Of a DNA stretch of 64,000 nt, positions 47,100 to 55,679 are shown one piece after another. Position 1 is the first letter of the stretch, and every line of letters begins with the position of its first letter. The position numbers were made by a program, and so were the translations under genes. The stretch is from the NCBI GenBank assembly GCA_965261255.1, contig CBDHCQ010000004.1:3472001-3536000 (forward strand). Reading direction: 5' to 3'. Source of the stretch: Bin80 sp965261255. Its GTDB lineage: Bacteria; Bacteroidota; Rhodothermia; Rhodothermales; Bin80. Under the pieces are notes generated by a model. It saw only the letters and a list, made by a program, of their open reading frames with translations. It made no database searches and was not told the DNA's origin.

Positions 47100-48137
47100 T
47101 CAGGCGTACAGGTACGCCATGTCTATGTGTCTGGCCCCGTTTGCGTCTGCGACCGCCATTCGTCCTTTCCCTCGAATACGTGCTCCCGCCACTTCACCGG
47201 CTTTATTGAGCGCATAGAACGAAACATTGAAGGCGGGTTCGCCCGCTTCATTTTGCAGTCGGGCCAGGTGTGTGTGCTGTGCAATGCGCTCACATGCATA
47301 CAGGCACGCTTGCTCGGGACTGTCTCCCATACGCATACGCTCTACAATCAGAAAGCTACAGCAGTTTTCCAGATTTGCCTCTCCCCGTCCGGTGGAACCA
47401 GCAGCCCCGACTTCGTTATCGCAGTAAAGACCGGCGCCGATAATAGGAGAATCGCCTACACGCCCAGGGATTTTGAAAGCCAGTCCGCTTGTTGTAGTGA
47501 CGCTGCTGATATTGCCCTGCAGGTCGATCGCGGAGCAATGGATGGTTCCCCAGTGGTCATAGTTGCGTTGCATTGCTTCTCCCAGATCACGATCCTCCGG
47601 GCCGTGAGGCGGCAGGTAGTCATCCCGGTTGGAGAGATTTTCCCGCCAGCGGACCCAGATTTCACGGGCACGCTCAGTGAGCAGGTTTTCAATCGGAAAC
47701 CCATGCATACGCGCGAATTCCTGTGCCCCTTTGGCCACGAGCAGTACATGATCGGTACGTTGAAGAACTTGCTGTGCGACCTTGGACGGATATTTAATTC
47801 CCTGGATTGAGGCGACGGCTCCGGCACGACCAGTTGGGCCGTGCATGACGGCAGAGTCCAACTCAACGATTCCGTCTGCATTGGGGAGGCCACCGTAGCC
47901 CACAGAGGTGTCGTTTGGATCTTCCTCTACCAGGTTAACCCCCGCAATGATGGCGTCAAGGGCATCTGCTCCGGCGTTGATTTCCTCAACCGCACGTGCC
48001 ACGGCCGCGAGACCATTACCGCTAGCAATTGCGACGGGGCCCGCGAAGGGGCGAATTTTTGGTCGGAGGACTGCTGCGGCGCTGGCTGCTGAACCGGTAC
48101 GGATAAAATCACGTCGGGTTATGGGGTTGTTTGTCAT
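47100..48137 (-). CDS. Tat-exported N4-(beta-N-acetylglucosaminyl)-L-asparaginase-like hydrolase
   Basis: The protein has 345 residues. The twin-arginine signal TRRDFIRTGSAASAAA is at the N-terminus. The Ntn-hydrolase fold is shown by YGGLPNADGIVELDSAVMHG and the autocleavage site WGTIHCSAID, where the Thr would become the N-terminal nucleophile, followed by GRVGDSPIIGAGLYCDN. Glycosylasparaginases release sugar from asparagine-linked glycans; plant-type asparaginases share the fold, but the VGYGG and GRVGDSP segments favour the former. It lies in a row ruvA, this gene, trmB on the minus strand with short gaps. Confidence 0.9.
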   Translation of the reverse strand: MTNNPITRRDFIRTGSAASAAAVLRPKIRPFAGPVAIASGNGLAAVARAVEEINAGADALDAIIAGVNLVEEDPNDTSVGYGGLPNADGIVELDSAVMHGPTGRAGAVASIQGIKYPSKVAQQVLQRTDHVLLVAKGAQEFARMHGFPIENLLTERAREIWVRWRENLSNRDDYLPPHGPEDRDLGEAMQRNYDHWGTIHCSAIDLQGNISSVTTTSGLAFKIPGRVGDSPIIGAGLYCDNEVGAAGSTGRGEANLENCCSFLIVERMRMGDSPEQACLYACERIAQHTHLARLQNEAGEPAFNVSFYALNKAGEVAGARIRGKGRMAVADANGARHIDMAYLYA

Positions 48138-48180
48138 GGGAGAAAAAGGTGAGTCTGACCGGTTAAGTTACTCAAAGTAG

Positions 48181-48762
48181 TTATTGACTTAGAGCAAGCT
48201 GAACAAAATCTTCAGCTTTGTCGACTTCGGGGTGGGCGCGCATGACCCTGCGCAACAGTAGTTCGGCTTTGTGACGCGAAAGCCCTAGCGTCTCGAGAGC
48301 GGTGCACGCATCTGCCCGGGCGGTTGCAACTCCGGCCGTATCTGTTCCTGCCAGATCCAGCTCGCTCATGCGATCAACCAGCTCAACCACGAGTCGTTCG
48401 GCAGTCTTGCGGCCGACGCCATTGATTCGCTGCAGCATAGGAGGCTCCCTCAAAGTAATATGTTGCACCAGTTCCGCTGGTGTCATAGTTGAAAGTGCCG
48501 CAATGGCAATCCGTGGCCCCACTCCAGATACACTAATGAACAACCTGAAAATCGCCCGTTCTCCAGAAGAAAAGAAACCATATAATTGTTCAATGTCTTC
48601 CCGGACATGGTGATATGTGAGCAGTTGTACCTTATTGCCGGTATCAGGTAGTCGTTCAAAGGTGGACATGGGTATAAAAACCCGGTATCCTATCCCGTTT
48701 ACATCAATGATTGCATGGGTTGGTCCTTTGCGACTTAGTGTACCTTTAATGTATTCAATCAT
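48181..48762 (-). CDS. ruvA: Holliday junction DNA helicase subunit RuvA
   Basis: The protein has 193 residues, the normal length. Domain I is the OB-fold (MIEYIKGTLSRKGPTHAIID), domain II has the two helix-hairpin-helix motifs (VSGVGPRIAIAAL and INGVGRKTAERLV), and domain III (TALETLGLSRHKAELLLRR) contacts RuvB. It binds four-way junctions and loads RuvB for branch migration. It is divergent from murJ with a 53-base gap, and neither ruvB nor ruvC is adjacent. Confidence 0.95.
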   Translation of the reverse strand: MIEYIKGTLSRKGPTHAIIDVNGIGYRVFIPMSTFERLPDTGNKVQLLTYHHVREDIEQLYGFFSSGERAIFRLFISVSGVGPRIAIAALSTMTPAELVQHITLREPPMLQRINGVGRKTAERLVVELVDRMSELDLAGTDTAGVATARADACTALETLGLSRHKAELLLRRVMRAHPEVDKAEDFVQLALSQ

Positions 48763-48815
48763 GATCCCCGAAGCATACGACCAAGATACGACAGCTTCCT
48801 TTACTCGATTATATC

Positions 48816-50489
48816 ATGGATAATCTGGAGACGGATGCACGAAGCAATCGGGCGATCGTGGTTGCGCTGGGTATTATGGCAAGCCGGGTGTTGGGCCTGG
48901 TTCGATGGAGCCTTACCGCGCGTTATTTCGGCAGCGGGGCCCACGCAGATGTCCTGAGAGCGGCGTTTCAAGCACCGAACGCGCTGCAAAACCTGCTTGG
49001 TGAAGGCACAATGTCGGCAGCGTTTATTCCGGTCTATAGCAAAATGCTCGAGGAGGGTAGACCGGAAGCAGCAGGTCGGTTCGCCGGCAGTATTCTGGGT
49101 TTATTGACCGCCGTGGTTTGTACAGGGGTGCTTCTCGGGATATGGTTAGCCCATCCGATCTGCTCTATACTTATGCCGGGTTATGTGGCGGACGCAGCCG
49201 AGATAGCGCAAGGGCGGCGGGAGGTGGATCGGTTGCTGTTGGCTGTGGATATGATTCGCCTGGCTTTTCCTATGGCGGGAATATTAGTGTTATCGTCATG
49301 GGCACTGGGTGTACTCAATAGCCATCGGCGGTTTTTTATGCCTTATTTCGCCCCGGTGCTGTGGAATGTGGCCATTATCGGGACTTTACTTGGTGTGGGT
49401 AGCCTGATCGGCCTGACTCCGGGGGATCTCGGCGGGGAAACAGAGACTTCCATCTTGCCGGAGGAACTCACGCGATTACTCACGGCGGTTTTTGTTGGCG
49501 GCTTGATTGGAGGACTGCTCCAGTTTCTTGTACAGATCCCATCCGTTGTTTTGGTGCTGAAGGGATTCCGCTTCAGTCTGTCCACGCGTGTAGACGGTGT
49601 TCGCCGGGCACTGAACGCGGTAGTGCCCGCGCTGGCCGGTCGTGGAGTCGCGCAGATTTCAGCATATCTGGACATATTGCTAGCAACGTATCTGGTGGGG
49701 GGGGCCGTAGCGAGCATTGGTTACGCGCAGGTACTTTATATTCTGCCGATTTCCCTCTTCGGTCTCTCCGTTGCCGCTGCTGAGCTGCCCGAACTTTCCA
49801 GGATAGGGTCTAACAGCCTTCCGCGCACAGCGCAGCGCATTAATGCAGGGTTGCGCCAGGGTCTGTTCCTAGCGATACCTACGGCACTGGGGTATATAGC
49901 ACTGGGGTACGTAATTATCGGCGCTATCTATCGCGGGGGTTTGTTTGATGTGGACGACAACTGGCTTGCGTATGTCATTTTGGCCACCTACAGTTTGGGG
50001 CTCTTGGCAACCATTAGCAGTCGGTTATTACAGAATGGTTTTTGGGCACTCGGCGACACACGCACGCCAGCCCGCATGGCCATGATCCGTGCAGCGATTG
50101 CGTTGACGGTTGCAATACCGGTAATGTTTGCACTTGATAGATTGTCGGTGTCACTCATTACGGGACCTGGGACGTCAGAGCTCTATTTCGGTGCAGTCGG
50201 GTTGGCCTTTGGCAGTGCGGTGGCTTCATGGATTGAGTGGTGGTTACTGGGACGTGTACTGAAGCGCCGTTTGGAAAATACGTTCACGCCTTGGCGGGCA
50301 GCGGGAACAATGGCAACGTTCGTCTTAGCAGCGCTTGTTCCTTCTGGGATCTTGTGGTATTTCGCACAAAGTTGGCCGCCAGTCTGGCTTGGCATCATGG
50401 TTACTGCTGTTTTCGCTGCCACCTACCTGCTATTGGCCCGTCTGTATAGGCGCCCTGAGCTATCGGCTTGGATCGGGCGTCTCAGATAG
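48816..50489 (+). CDS. murJ: lipid II flippase MurJ
   Basis: The protein has 557 residues with about 14 membrane segments. The N-terminal ASRVLGLVRWSLTARYFG and the family signature NALQNLLGEGTMSAAFIPVYSK are clear, followed by ALNAVVPALAGRGVAQISAYLD, which carries the second-half charged groove. It moves lipid II across the inner membrane for peptidoglycan synthesis and is essential in most bacteria. The last gene before the 4-kb defence and transposon graveyard; its 3' end is intact and no second copy of it was seen there. Confidence 0.93.
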   Translation: MDNLETDARSNRAIVVALGIMASRVLGLVRWSLTARYFGSGAHADVLRAAFQAPNALQNLLGEGTMSAAFIPVYSKMLEEGRPEAAGRFAGSILGLLTAVVCTGVLLGIWLAHPICSILMPGYVADAAEIAQGRREVDRLLLAVDMIRLAFPMAGILVLSSWALGVLNSHRRFFMPYFAPVLWNVAIIGTLLGVGSLIGLTPGDLGGETETSILPEELTRLLTAVFVGGLIGGLLQFLVQIPSVVLVLKGFRFSLSTRVDGVRRALNAVVPALAGRGVAQISAYLDILLATYLVGGAVASIGYAQVLYILPISLFGLSVAAAELPELSRIGSNSLPRTAQRINAGLRQGLFLAIPTALGYIALGYVIIGAIYRGGLFDVDDNWLAYVILATYSLGLLATISSRLLQNGFWALGDTRTPARMAMIRAAIALTVAIPVMFALDRLSVSLITGPGTSELYFGAVGLAFGSAVASWIEWWLLGRVLKRRLENTFTPWRAAGTMATFVLAALVPSGILWYFAQSWPPVWLGIMVTAVFAATYLLLARLYRRPELSAWIGRLR

Positions 50490-50666
50490 ACGCTTGTATG
50501 TTCCGCTTCCAATTCCGCCAGAACGGTAATTATTCCTAGTTTGAGTTTCGGAGATTCGAGTATTTGATGCATACTTGCGGGCGACAAAAAACTTTTCAGG
50601 TTCTACCGGCACTTGTACGGAATGATGAATTTTCGATACAACTGAACGCAAGAACATTATGTGGAG
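50490..50666 (+). other. intergenic start of the graveyard region
   Basis: No gene or terminator is evident between the murJ stop and the ISL3 remnant. Confidence 0.3.
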
Positions 50667-50798
50667 AATGTTTTCGCCGAGGTAATGCGATACCGCCTAG
50701 GGTTAGGTGACGAATTGGGGGTTGACAAGATGATGTTCAATGCGCAGAACCATCGAATTGACGTGTACGTTTCCCATTCGGGCCGTACGCTGGTTTAG
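50667..50798 (+). pseudogene. N-terminal remnant of an ISL3-family transposase
   Basis: The plus-strand translation gives VDKMMFNAQNHRIDVYVSH followed by SGRTLV and then stops, matching the opening of ISL3 transposases, in which a short beta-sheet region precedes a zinc-binding CPxCG. Stops begin exactly where the zinc motif should follow. Only about 44 codons remain, so this is debris of an old insertion. Confidence 0.65.
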
Positions 50799-51179
50799 TC
50801 TGTCTAGTGACAATTAAAATTTTCCTTGGGACAGATGGGATTGTTCATGCGTGTACGCATGAAAAATCCTCCATAGTATCTCATAAATGATCAAAGATCT
50901 ACAGGCGCAGCTTTTGTTCAGGGGGCGGGGTGCCATCCCTTACAGCCGCGGCCCGGAGGCGCCATCAGTGCTCAGGTAAGCTCAGCCAAAGCGTCCCGAT
51001 GTCCCACTTCCATGCCCCCGGAGGCTTCGGCAAACATCTAGAAGCCTCTCAGAGGTGCAAATTGTTTCCTGGACGTGCAATGGTGCGATGATGGCTGTGT
51101 GGCCGGCACTTGAAGAGGCTGGATCCGGACATAAATGCTTTAGGATATCCACGCAGAGCCTCGGTATAGACTTGGCTGG
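50799..51179 (+). other. intergenic debris between ISL3 remnant and AbiEii gene
   Basis: No gene is seen. Short inverted repeats such as CATGCGTGTACGCATG near 50847-50862 and GAAGCCTC near 51024-51048 are present, but none forms a clear terminator. The region is probably relic insertion-sequence DNA. Confidence 0.3.
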
Positions 51180-52076
51180 TCAAAAAGCACTGGGTGCCCA
51201 CCCGAGTTTTTCCAATATAAAACGAACACGTTGGTAGGCATCTTGACGTGTGTGCTCGTATTGCTCGGTGCCCGGCTGTAAGTCGTCGTGAAACCTGGCA
51301 ACGGCGGTCGGACCCTTGCCATCTGCTGCGGCAAAGGTCTGAGCGAGATGATCCAATGCTTCCTGGACCAGACCGTGATTCGCATGCTCAATCAGGGCAT
51401 CGGCTAGTCCATTTAGGCCCGCAGGGTGATTCTTTAGCAGGAACCAGATGTCATAAGCGTCTTTGTTCTTGTCCCGGTTCTTGAGGGCATTGGCCTTCAT
51501 GACTATGAATGGGATCGGGCCGGCGACGCGGATTTGTGCATCGAATTCGGTGCCATTGGGAAGGTATCCAATAATCGGTACGCGTTCTACCAATTTCCGA
51601 TTAAATACCAGATCGGCACCACGTGCTTTGTGAGCGCGGAAATCCTGTATCGGCTGCGACCTTCTATTTTTGCCAGCCAGGCCGTACTCTGCAGCAACGA
51701 AATCCACCTGTACAACCACAGGATCCGGAGTTCCTCCATCGTTCAGCTCCACATCTCGATGGAAGATAAAAGCTCGCTTGCTATCAGGGTAGTAGGCTGA
51801 TTGTACAAGGAGCTTCCGGATCGGGCCAAAGGGCGCTCCCTGAATCGCTTTATGATCAATCGCCAGATCCACATCGATTGAGCCAATGTGCCTGGAGTGT
51901 GGCATGAGGAGGGGAGGCACCCAGCCCCCGACTATAGCGGTGTGTTCTTCGTACTGATCGAGCACCTGCGTGAGCTCGATGAGTACTCTATAGGCCGCTT
52001 TCACAGCGCGGCTTCCGTAGTCGTTAGCGGTGTATTGTTTCACGGAGTCTTTTCCCTGTTTAGAGCTGTCTCCCAT
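51180..52076 (-). CDS. AbiEii-type nucleotidyltransferase toxin
   Basis: The protein has 298 residues with the DNA-polymerase-beta-like nucleotidyltransferase signature: Gly50-Gly51-Trp (IVGGWVPPLLMPH) and Asp68/Asp70 (SIDVDLAID), then VVVQVDFVAAEYG as third acidic site and KANALKNRDKNKDAYDIWFLL, the helix seen in AbiEii/MenT proteins. In AbiE systems this enzyme halts growth by modifying tRNA or another target during phage infection. It overlaps the antitoxin gene upstream by 37 bases, the usual antitoxin-first order, so their translation is linked. Confidence 0.85.
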   Translation of the reverse strand: MGDSSKQGKDSVKQYTANDYGSRAVKAAYRVLIELTQVLDQYEEHTAIVGGWVPPLLMPHSRHIGSIDVDLAIDHKAIQGAPFGPIRKLLVQSAYYPDSKRAFIFHRDVELNDGGTPDPVVVQVDFVAAEYGLAGKNRRSQPIQDFRAHKARGADLVFNRKLVERVPIIGYLPNGTEFDAQIRVAGPIPFIVMKANALKNRDKNKDAYDIWFLLKNHPAGLNGLADALIEHANHGLVQEALDHLAQTFAAADGKGPTAVARFHDDLQPGTEQYEHTRQDAYQRVRFILEKLGWAPSAF

Positions 52077-53161
52077 AGCGGCTTGATAACTTGGCTATGC
52101 AGGAATGCCGCGGATTCGTCCCCTCGCGCTCTCGTCTGCTTGAGATCGATGAAGAGCTGAAAGGGATGGGCTATCCACATTCCCCCGATCTTCTCCTTAC
52201 CATGAAATACGCCGTCGTCGTAAGCATCGAAGATCTGGACATTTGCGCCCCTGCTGACTTCCCGAAAGCCCGCTTGGCGAGCAACCCGTTTGATCTGTTT
52301 AGACTCCACGTAAGCCGTCGCACGGTGATACGAAATATGCGGAGCAAAGCGTTCAGCACCAGAACACCCAGCCAGCGCATAGCGGGCGCCTAATGTCTCG
52401 GCTGCTTCAGCCAGACGGCGCTCTGTTTCTTGCCTATTTTCGAGGCTGTAGTAATTATGGATCTGGTTGCGCCTCCGCCTAAAAGTTGTTGCCCAACAGT
52501 CAAGAGCGTCATTGGGTTTTACCAATGCCAAGCCCCGTCCTGTTTTTTGAGCCCATTCTCTGTCCAGGAGGAGCGGTTTCGCCTTTGCTACAAGACCATA
52601 GCTGACATCTGCTTCCTTGGCTAGGGCGGTCATGCGCCACGGCTTATAAGGGTGCCTGAGGAGGACCCGGAGGACACGAGAAGCCTTGGGTGCGAACAGC
52701 GACCGAAGCTCAGAACGCTCCGAAAAGGGATTGGACTGGCCCGTCCTCTCTACATAAATACCCCTTACGGCGAGTTGCCCGTTACCCGCAAGGTCAAGAT
52801 AGCCGTGGCCATGCTCTTGTAGTATAGCGGCGGATGTTTCGGATACATAGGGAGCAACAAAAATGCCGTGCGCCCGCGGGACCCCCCTGGCATGAGCCTG
52901 TTGGACGTAACGGGTAAGCTGGACGGCGGCTATTCTTGCCCAACGAGGTTGTCCGTTCGCTTTCACCTCAAACAAGAGGGTGTAAGGGACAGTTCTGCTG
53001 CCTTTTGACGGACCTTCAATTTCTACTTCGGCAAGAAAGTCTGGGCGTGCGTTGTCAATAGGTTTCTGATAGCTGATCCGCAGATCAGATACGGCAGGAA
53101 TGGCCCGGAGCATTTGCTCTATGATAGGACCCGCATGAGTACGAATTTCTCTTTCTGTCAT
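52040..53161 (-). CDS. AbiEi-type antitoxin with PD-(D/E)xK-like N-terminal domain
   Basis: The protein has 373 residues. The first 150 include RPDFLAEVE with Asp41 and LLFEVKANGQ with Glu65 and Lys67, the spacing of a PD-(D/E)xK nuclease-like fold, then GIFVAPYVSETSAAILQEHG and YLDLAGNGQL. A winged helix (VLRVLLRHPYKPWRMTALA to DVSYGLVAKAKPLL) is followed by a C-terminal AbiEi-like domain (RYALAGCSGAERFAPH). AbiEi antitoxins repress their operon and block AbiEii activity. Whether the N-terminal fold still cuts DNA is unknown. It is preceded by repeats that look like its operator. Confidence 0.8.
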   Translation of the reverse strand: MTEREIRTHAGPIIEQMLRAIPAVSDLRISYQKPIDNARPDFLAEVEIEGPSKGSRTVPYTLLFEVKANGQPRWARIAAVQLTRYVQQAHARGVPRAHGIFVAPYVSETSAAILQEHGHGYLDLAGNGQLAVRGIYVERTGQSNPFSERSELRSLFAPKASRVLRVLLRHPYKPWRMTALAKEADVSYGLVAKAKPLLLDREWAQKTGRGLALVKPNDALDCWATTFRRRRNQIHNYYSLENRQETERRLAEAAETLGARYALAGCSGAERFAPHISYHRATAYVESKQIKRVARQAGFREVSRGANVQIFDAYDDGVFHGKEKIGGMWIAHPFQLFIDLKQTRARGDESAAFLHSQVIKPLWETALNREKTP

Positions 53162-53170
53162 TTAATTTGA

Positions 53171-53212
53171 TATTATTACCGTATGGTGATAATACCTTTT
53201 ATAGTGATAATA
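53171..53212 (-). promoter_or_regulatory. candidate operator of the AbiE pair
   Basis: TATTATTACC (53171-53180) and GGTGATAATA (53185-53194) form an inverted repeat around GTAT with one mismatch. GTGATAATA recurs at 53204-53212, 18 bases downstream. The repeats lie 10 to 51 bases upstream of the antitoxin ATG, where AbiEi proteins bind inverted repeats to repress their own promoter. Confidence 0.6.
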
Positions 53213-53329
53213 TGTTTCATAGCCGGGTGCAGTGGCTAGTGCAGAGCAACTCCGAAAGCTGCCGGGATACACCGCATCGTTTCTTTCCGGTTTCTGACCT
53301 TGTGCCAGGTTTACTGTCCAGTATCAGCG

Positions 53330-53611
53330 CAAAGGAGAGGCGGTTGCTACCATCATCGTGCGCGGTGACTCAGAGCCGGCTCAAGCTGCGGTTGTACTAT
53401 GCGTTTTCGGGACGGCCGGTCTGAGTCACGCGAATCGTCTCCGATGGAAGCGTCGTTTGCCCAAGGTGCTCCACCGATCACTCTCATTGAGGGGGACAAG
53501 CTTGTCGACCCGCTCATAGAGTACGGGATCGGCATCCGCAAGCGCGCAATAGAGATCCTTACTATTGATCTGGATGAGTTATCGCACGTAGAGAATACGG
53601 AAGACGAGTGA
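53330..53611 (+). pseudogene. C-terminal remnant of an Mrr-type restriction endonuclease
   Basis: The open stretch from 53399 gives IEGDKLVDPLIEYGIGI and EILTIDLDELSHVE, the normal end of Mrr-family enzymes (xLIDGEKLxxLMIEYxxGV). Just upstream, in another frame, VFGTAGLSHANRL matches the preceding GVFVTT-type segment of the same family, so a frameshift separates them. The catalytic domain is missing. Mrr enzymes cut modified DNA; this copy is dead. Confidence 0.7.
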
Positions 53612-53806
53612 GCGAACAAGAACGTCGCACTGCCACGATGGTAGTAGTGAACGCGCACTCGGCGGTCTGGTCGTGATGTCTACGACCGACCCAAGCTGCA
53701 TTCTTTGACCAGACACAGCTGGCAACCTTTCCGAATCCTAAATTCGACGGTACCTTAACGGAGAGGTGCCAGTAATCTCTTTTTGGAGGCCATTTCAGGG
53801 CAATAT
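53612..53806 (+). other. intergenic debris after the Mrr remnant
   Basis: No gene or structured element is evident. Confidence 0.3.
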
Positions 53807-53970
53807 GCTAAAGTACTTCCGGCAGTCACGGTAGCAAAACAGCATTTCTTTATGCCTGCAACGGTTCACTTTCGCACTCCCGCAGCGTAGTTAGAACAGT
53901 TTGCCGTTTGGCCATTGCACCGCGTTGAACCACTTGCGGGCTGCTGTATCGCCCGGTATCTGTTCCGGCG
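53807..53970 (-). pseudogene. N-terminal remnant of an IS1595-family transposase
   Basis: The minus-strand translation reads TAARKWFNAVQWPNG, a stop, then RCGSAKVNRCRHKEMLFCYR and DCRKYFS, the N-terminal zinc-ribbon of IS1595 transposases (WPxGxxCPxCGS, then CRxCRKxFS). A stop codon stands where the first zinc cysteine is expected, and the DDE catalytic domain is missing. The frame continues upstream to 54202, but that part is not recognisable. Confidence 0.7.
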
Positions 53971-54489
53971 GTGCACAAACCGTAATCCCCTTTCTGTGTG
54001 AACGCCTTGGTTTAGCCGTGCTTTTTTTGGTTATCCCGCATACAGGGCCAGATGTTAAAGATTTCAAGTACCCTATATAATCCCTTTTTAGGTTCCAGGC
54101 TCTTGCAAATCTATCTGTATCCCCATAGTGCACATCCACTGGCGCTGTAATGTGGATCTGGACAAGCGGGAACAGCTGAGTTTCCTGTGCAACGAAACTC
54201 AAGGTGTAGATGTAGTAGAACCAGAATGTTCACAGTAGAATCGGGGCATGATCGATGTGTGGGATGAACGAGTTTACTGGAAATGGGTGAAAGCTCTTGG
54301 CCATGACTGGCGTTGGAGTAAAAGGGCCACGGAGCCCTCATAAAATCAACGCACGGGGAGTGCGGAATGAAGTATGGGGTGTCACGGTAGGCTATTTCCG
54401 CATTTCAGCAGGATAAATGTTGTAACAATTATCTGGAATCCAGATCGTTGGGGCGAAGCTTTGAAGGCGCTTCTAGGGAATTCCAAAGC
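53971..54489 (+). other. intergenic debris before yqgE
   Basis: No supportable gene in about 520 bases. A plus-strand run IDVWDERVYWKWVKALGHDW near 54248-54307 looks protein-like but is closed quickly by stops, consistent with relic coding DNA. Confidence 0.3.
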
Positions 54490-55053
54490 ATGACTACAAA
54501 TAGTTTTTCTTCCATAGGACCTGGCGATTTACTGGTTGCACCACCGAACCAGATATCTCCACCATTTGATCGTACACTTGTTGTGATTTGTATGCACGAT
54601 TCGGAGGGTAGCCTAGGCTTCGTGATAAATCGCAAACACCGCTTTGATTTGGGTAGCTTGATTGCGTGTGATTTTCCACATCAGGGGGTTTATTTTGGCG
54701 GTCCAGTTGAGGAAAATTCGTTGGCCTGTCTACATCAACATGGTTCCTCCGTGCAGGGGGCACTACCTTTCACGGATGAGCTGTCATTCAACTTGGATGT
54801 AGGGGCTGTATTGGGGGCGCTTGGAGACGAGATTCTTCAGCCGTGGCAGGTTCGGTTTTTTGTGGGATACTCTGGCTGGGCACCTGGACAACTTGAAGCA
54901 GAGATCAAGGCAGGTGCGTGGTTCGTAACGCGCGGAAATGAAGAACTGGTACTCCACTCCAAACCCAACACATTATGGCGGACCGTTCTGCGAAAAATGG
55001 GTGGAGAGTATGCTCTTGTAGCCAACTTTCCAGAGGATCCGATACTGAACTGA
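54490..55053 (+). CDS. yqgE: YqgE/AlgH family protein (UPF0301)
   Basis: The protein has 187 residues from the ATG at 54490; the upstream 14-residue extension is not conserved. Family signatures: GDLLVAPPNQISPPFDRTLV, SLGFVINRK, VYFGGPVEENSLACLH, FVGYSGWAPGQLEAEI and WRTVLRKMGGEYA. The domain is widespread and has been tied to transcription control of alginate genes in Pseudomonas, but its molecular function is unsettled. It is convergent with folE, with an 8-base gap. Confidence 0.92.
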   Translation: MTTNSFSSIGPGDLLVAPPNQISPPFDRTLVVICMHDSEGSLGFVINRKHRFDLGSLIACDFPHQGVYFGGPVEENSLACLHQHGSSVQGALPFTDELSFNLDVGAVLGALGDEILQPWQVRFFVGYSGWAPGQLEAEIKAGAWFVTRGNEELVLHSKPNTLWRTVLRKMGGEYALVANFPEDPILN

Positions 55054-55061
55054 TCCGGTAT

Positions 55062-55679
55062 CTACTCGCCCTTCACCAGCCGCATAAACTCTGCACGCGC
55101 TGTGCCCCGTTCCAGGAAGATGCCACTCATTGCGCTTGTGGCAGTAATCGCATTTTGTTTCTGTACCCCGCGCATGACCATGCAGAGGTGAGTGGCTTCA
55201 ATTACGACAGCGGTTCCAATTGGATTAAGCACCTCATCAATGATGTCCCTGATCTGGACCGTCAGACGTTCCTGTACTTGTAGTCGCCGCGCAAAAGCAT
55301 CAACGACCCGCGGGATCTTGCTTAGGCCGACAATGTGATTCTGAGCGATGTAGGCGATATGGGCTTTGCCAAAGAAAGGAAGCAAATGGTGCTCGCAAAG
55401 GCTGAATACATCTATGTCACGAACAAGGATCATCTCGTTGTATTCTTCCTCAAAGATTGCGGATTCCAGAATGGCTTTTGCATCAATGTTATATCCCTGT
55501 GTGAGGAACGAGAGCGAACGTGCGACACGCTCAGGCGTCTTCAAGAGTCCCTCGCGCCCCGGATCTTCGCCAAGCAGGTGCAAAATTCCTGAGGCATGCC
55601 CGCTAAGGGCTTCAATCGGGGGTTCTGTTTCTGCAGATACTTCTGCAACGACGCGTTCAGGGAGGACTGCGCTATTCAT
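55062..55679 (-). CDS. folE: GTP cyclohydrolase I
   Basis: The protein has 205 residues from the ATG at 55679, which overlaps the end of the PTPS gene by 8 bases; longer starts at 55718 and 55787 would bury more of the upstream gene. Zinc ligands are in FSLCEHHLLPFFG and EATHLCMVMRG, with the catalytic His in the first and GLSKIPRVVDAFARRLQVQE between. It converts GTP to 7,8-dihydroneopterin triphosphate, the start of folate, biopterin and 7-deazaguanine routes. Coupling to a PTPS homologue suggests the product is passed directly to it. Confidence 0.94.
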   Translation of the reverse strand: MNSAVLPERVVAEVSAETEPPIEALSGHASGILHLLGEDPGREGLLKTPERVARSLSFLTQGYNIDAKAILESAIFEEEYNEMILVRDIDVFSLCEHHLLPFFGKAHIAYIAQNHIVGLSKIPRVVDAFARRLQVQERLTVQIRDIIDEVLNPIGTAVVIEATHLCMVMRGVQKQNAITATSAMSGIFLERGTARAEFMRLVKGE

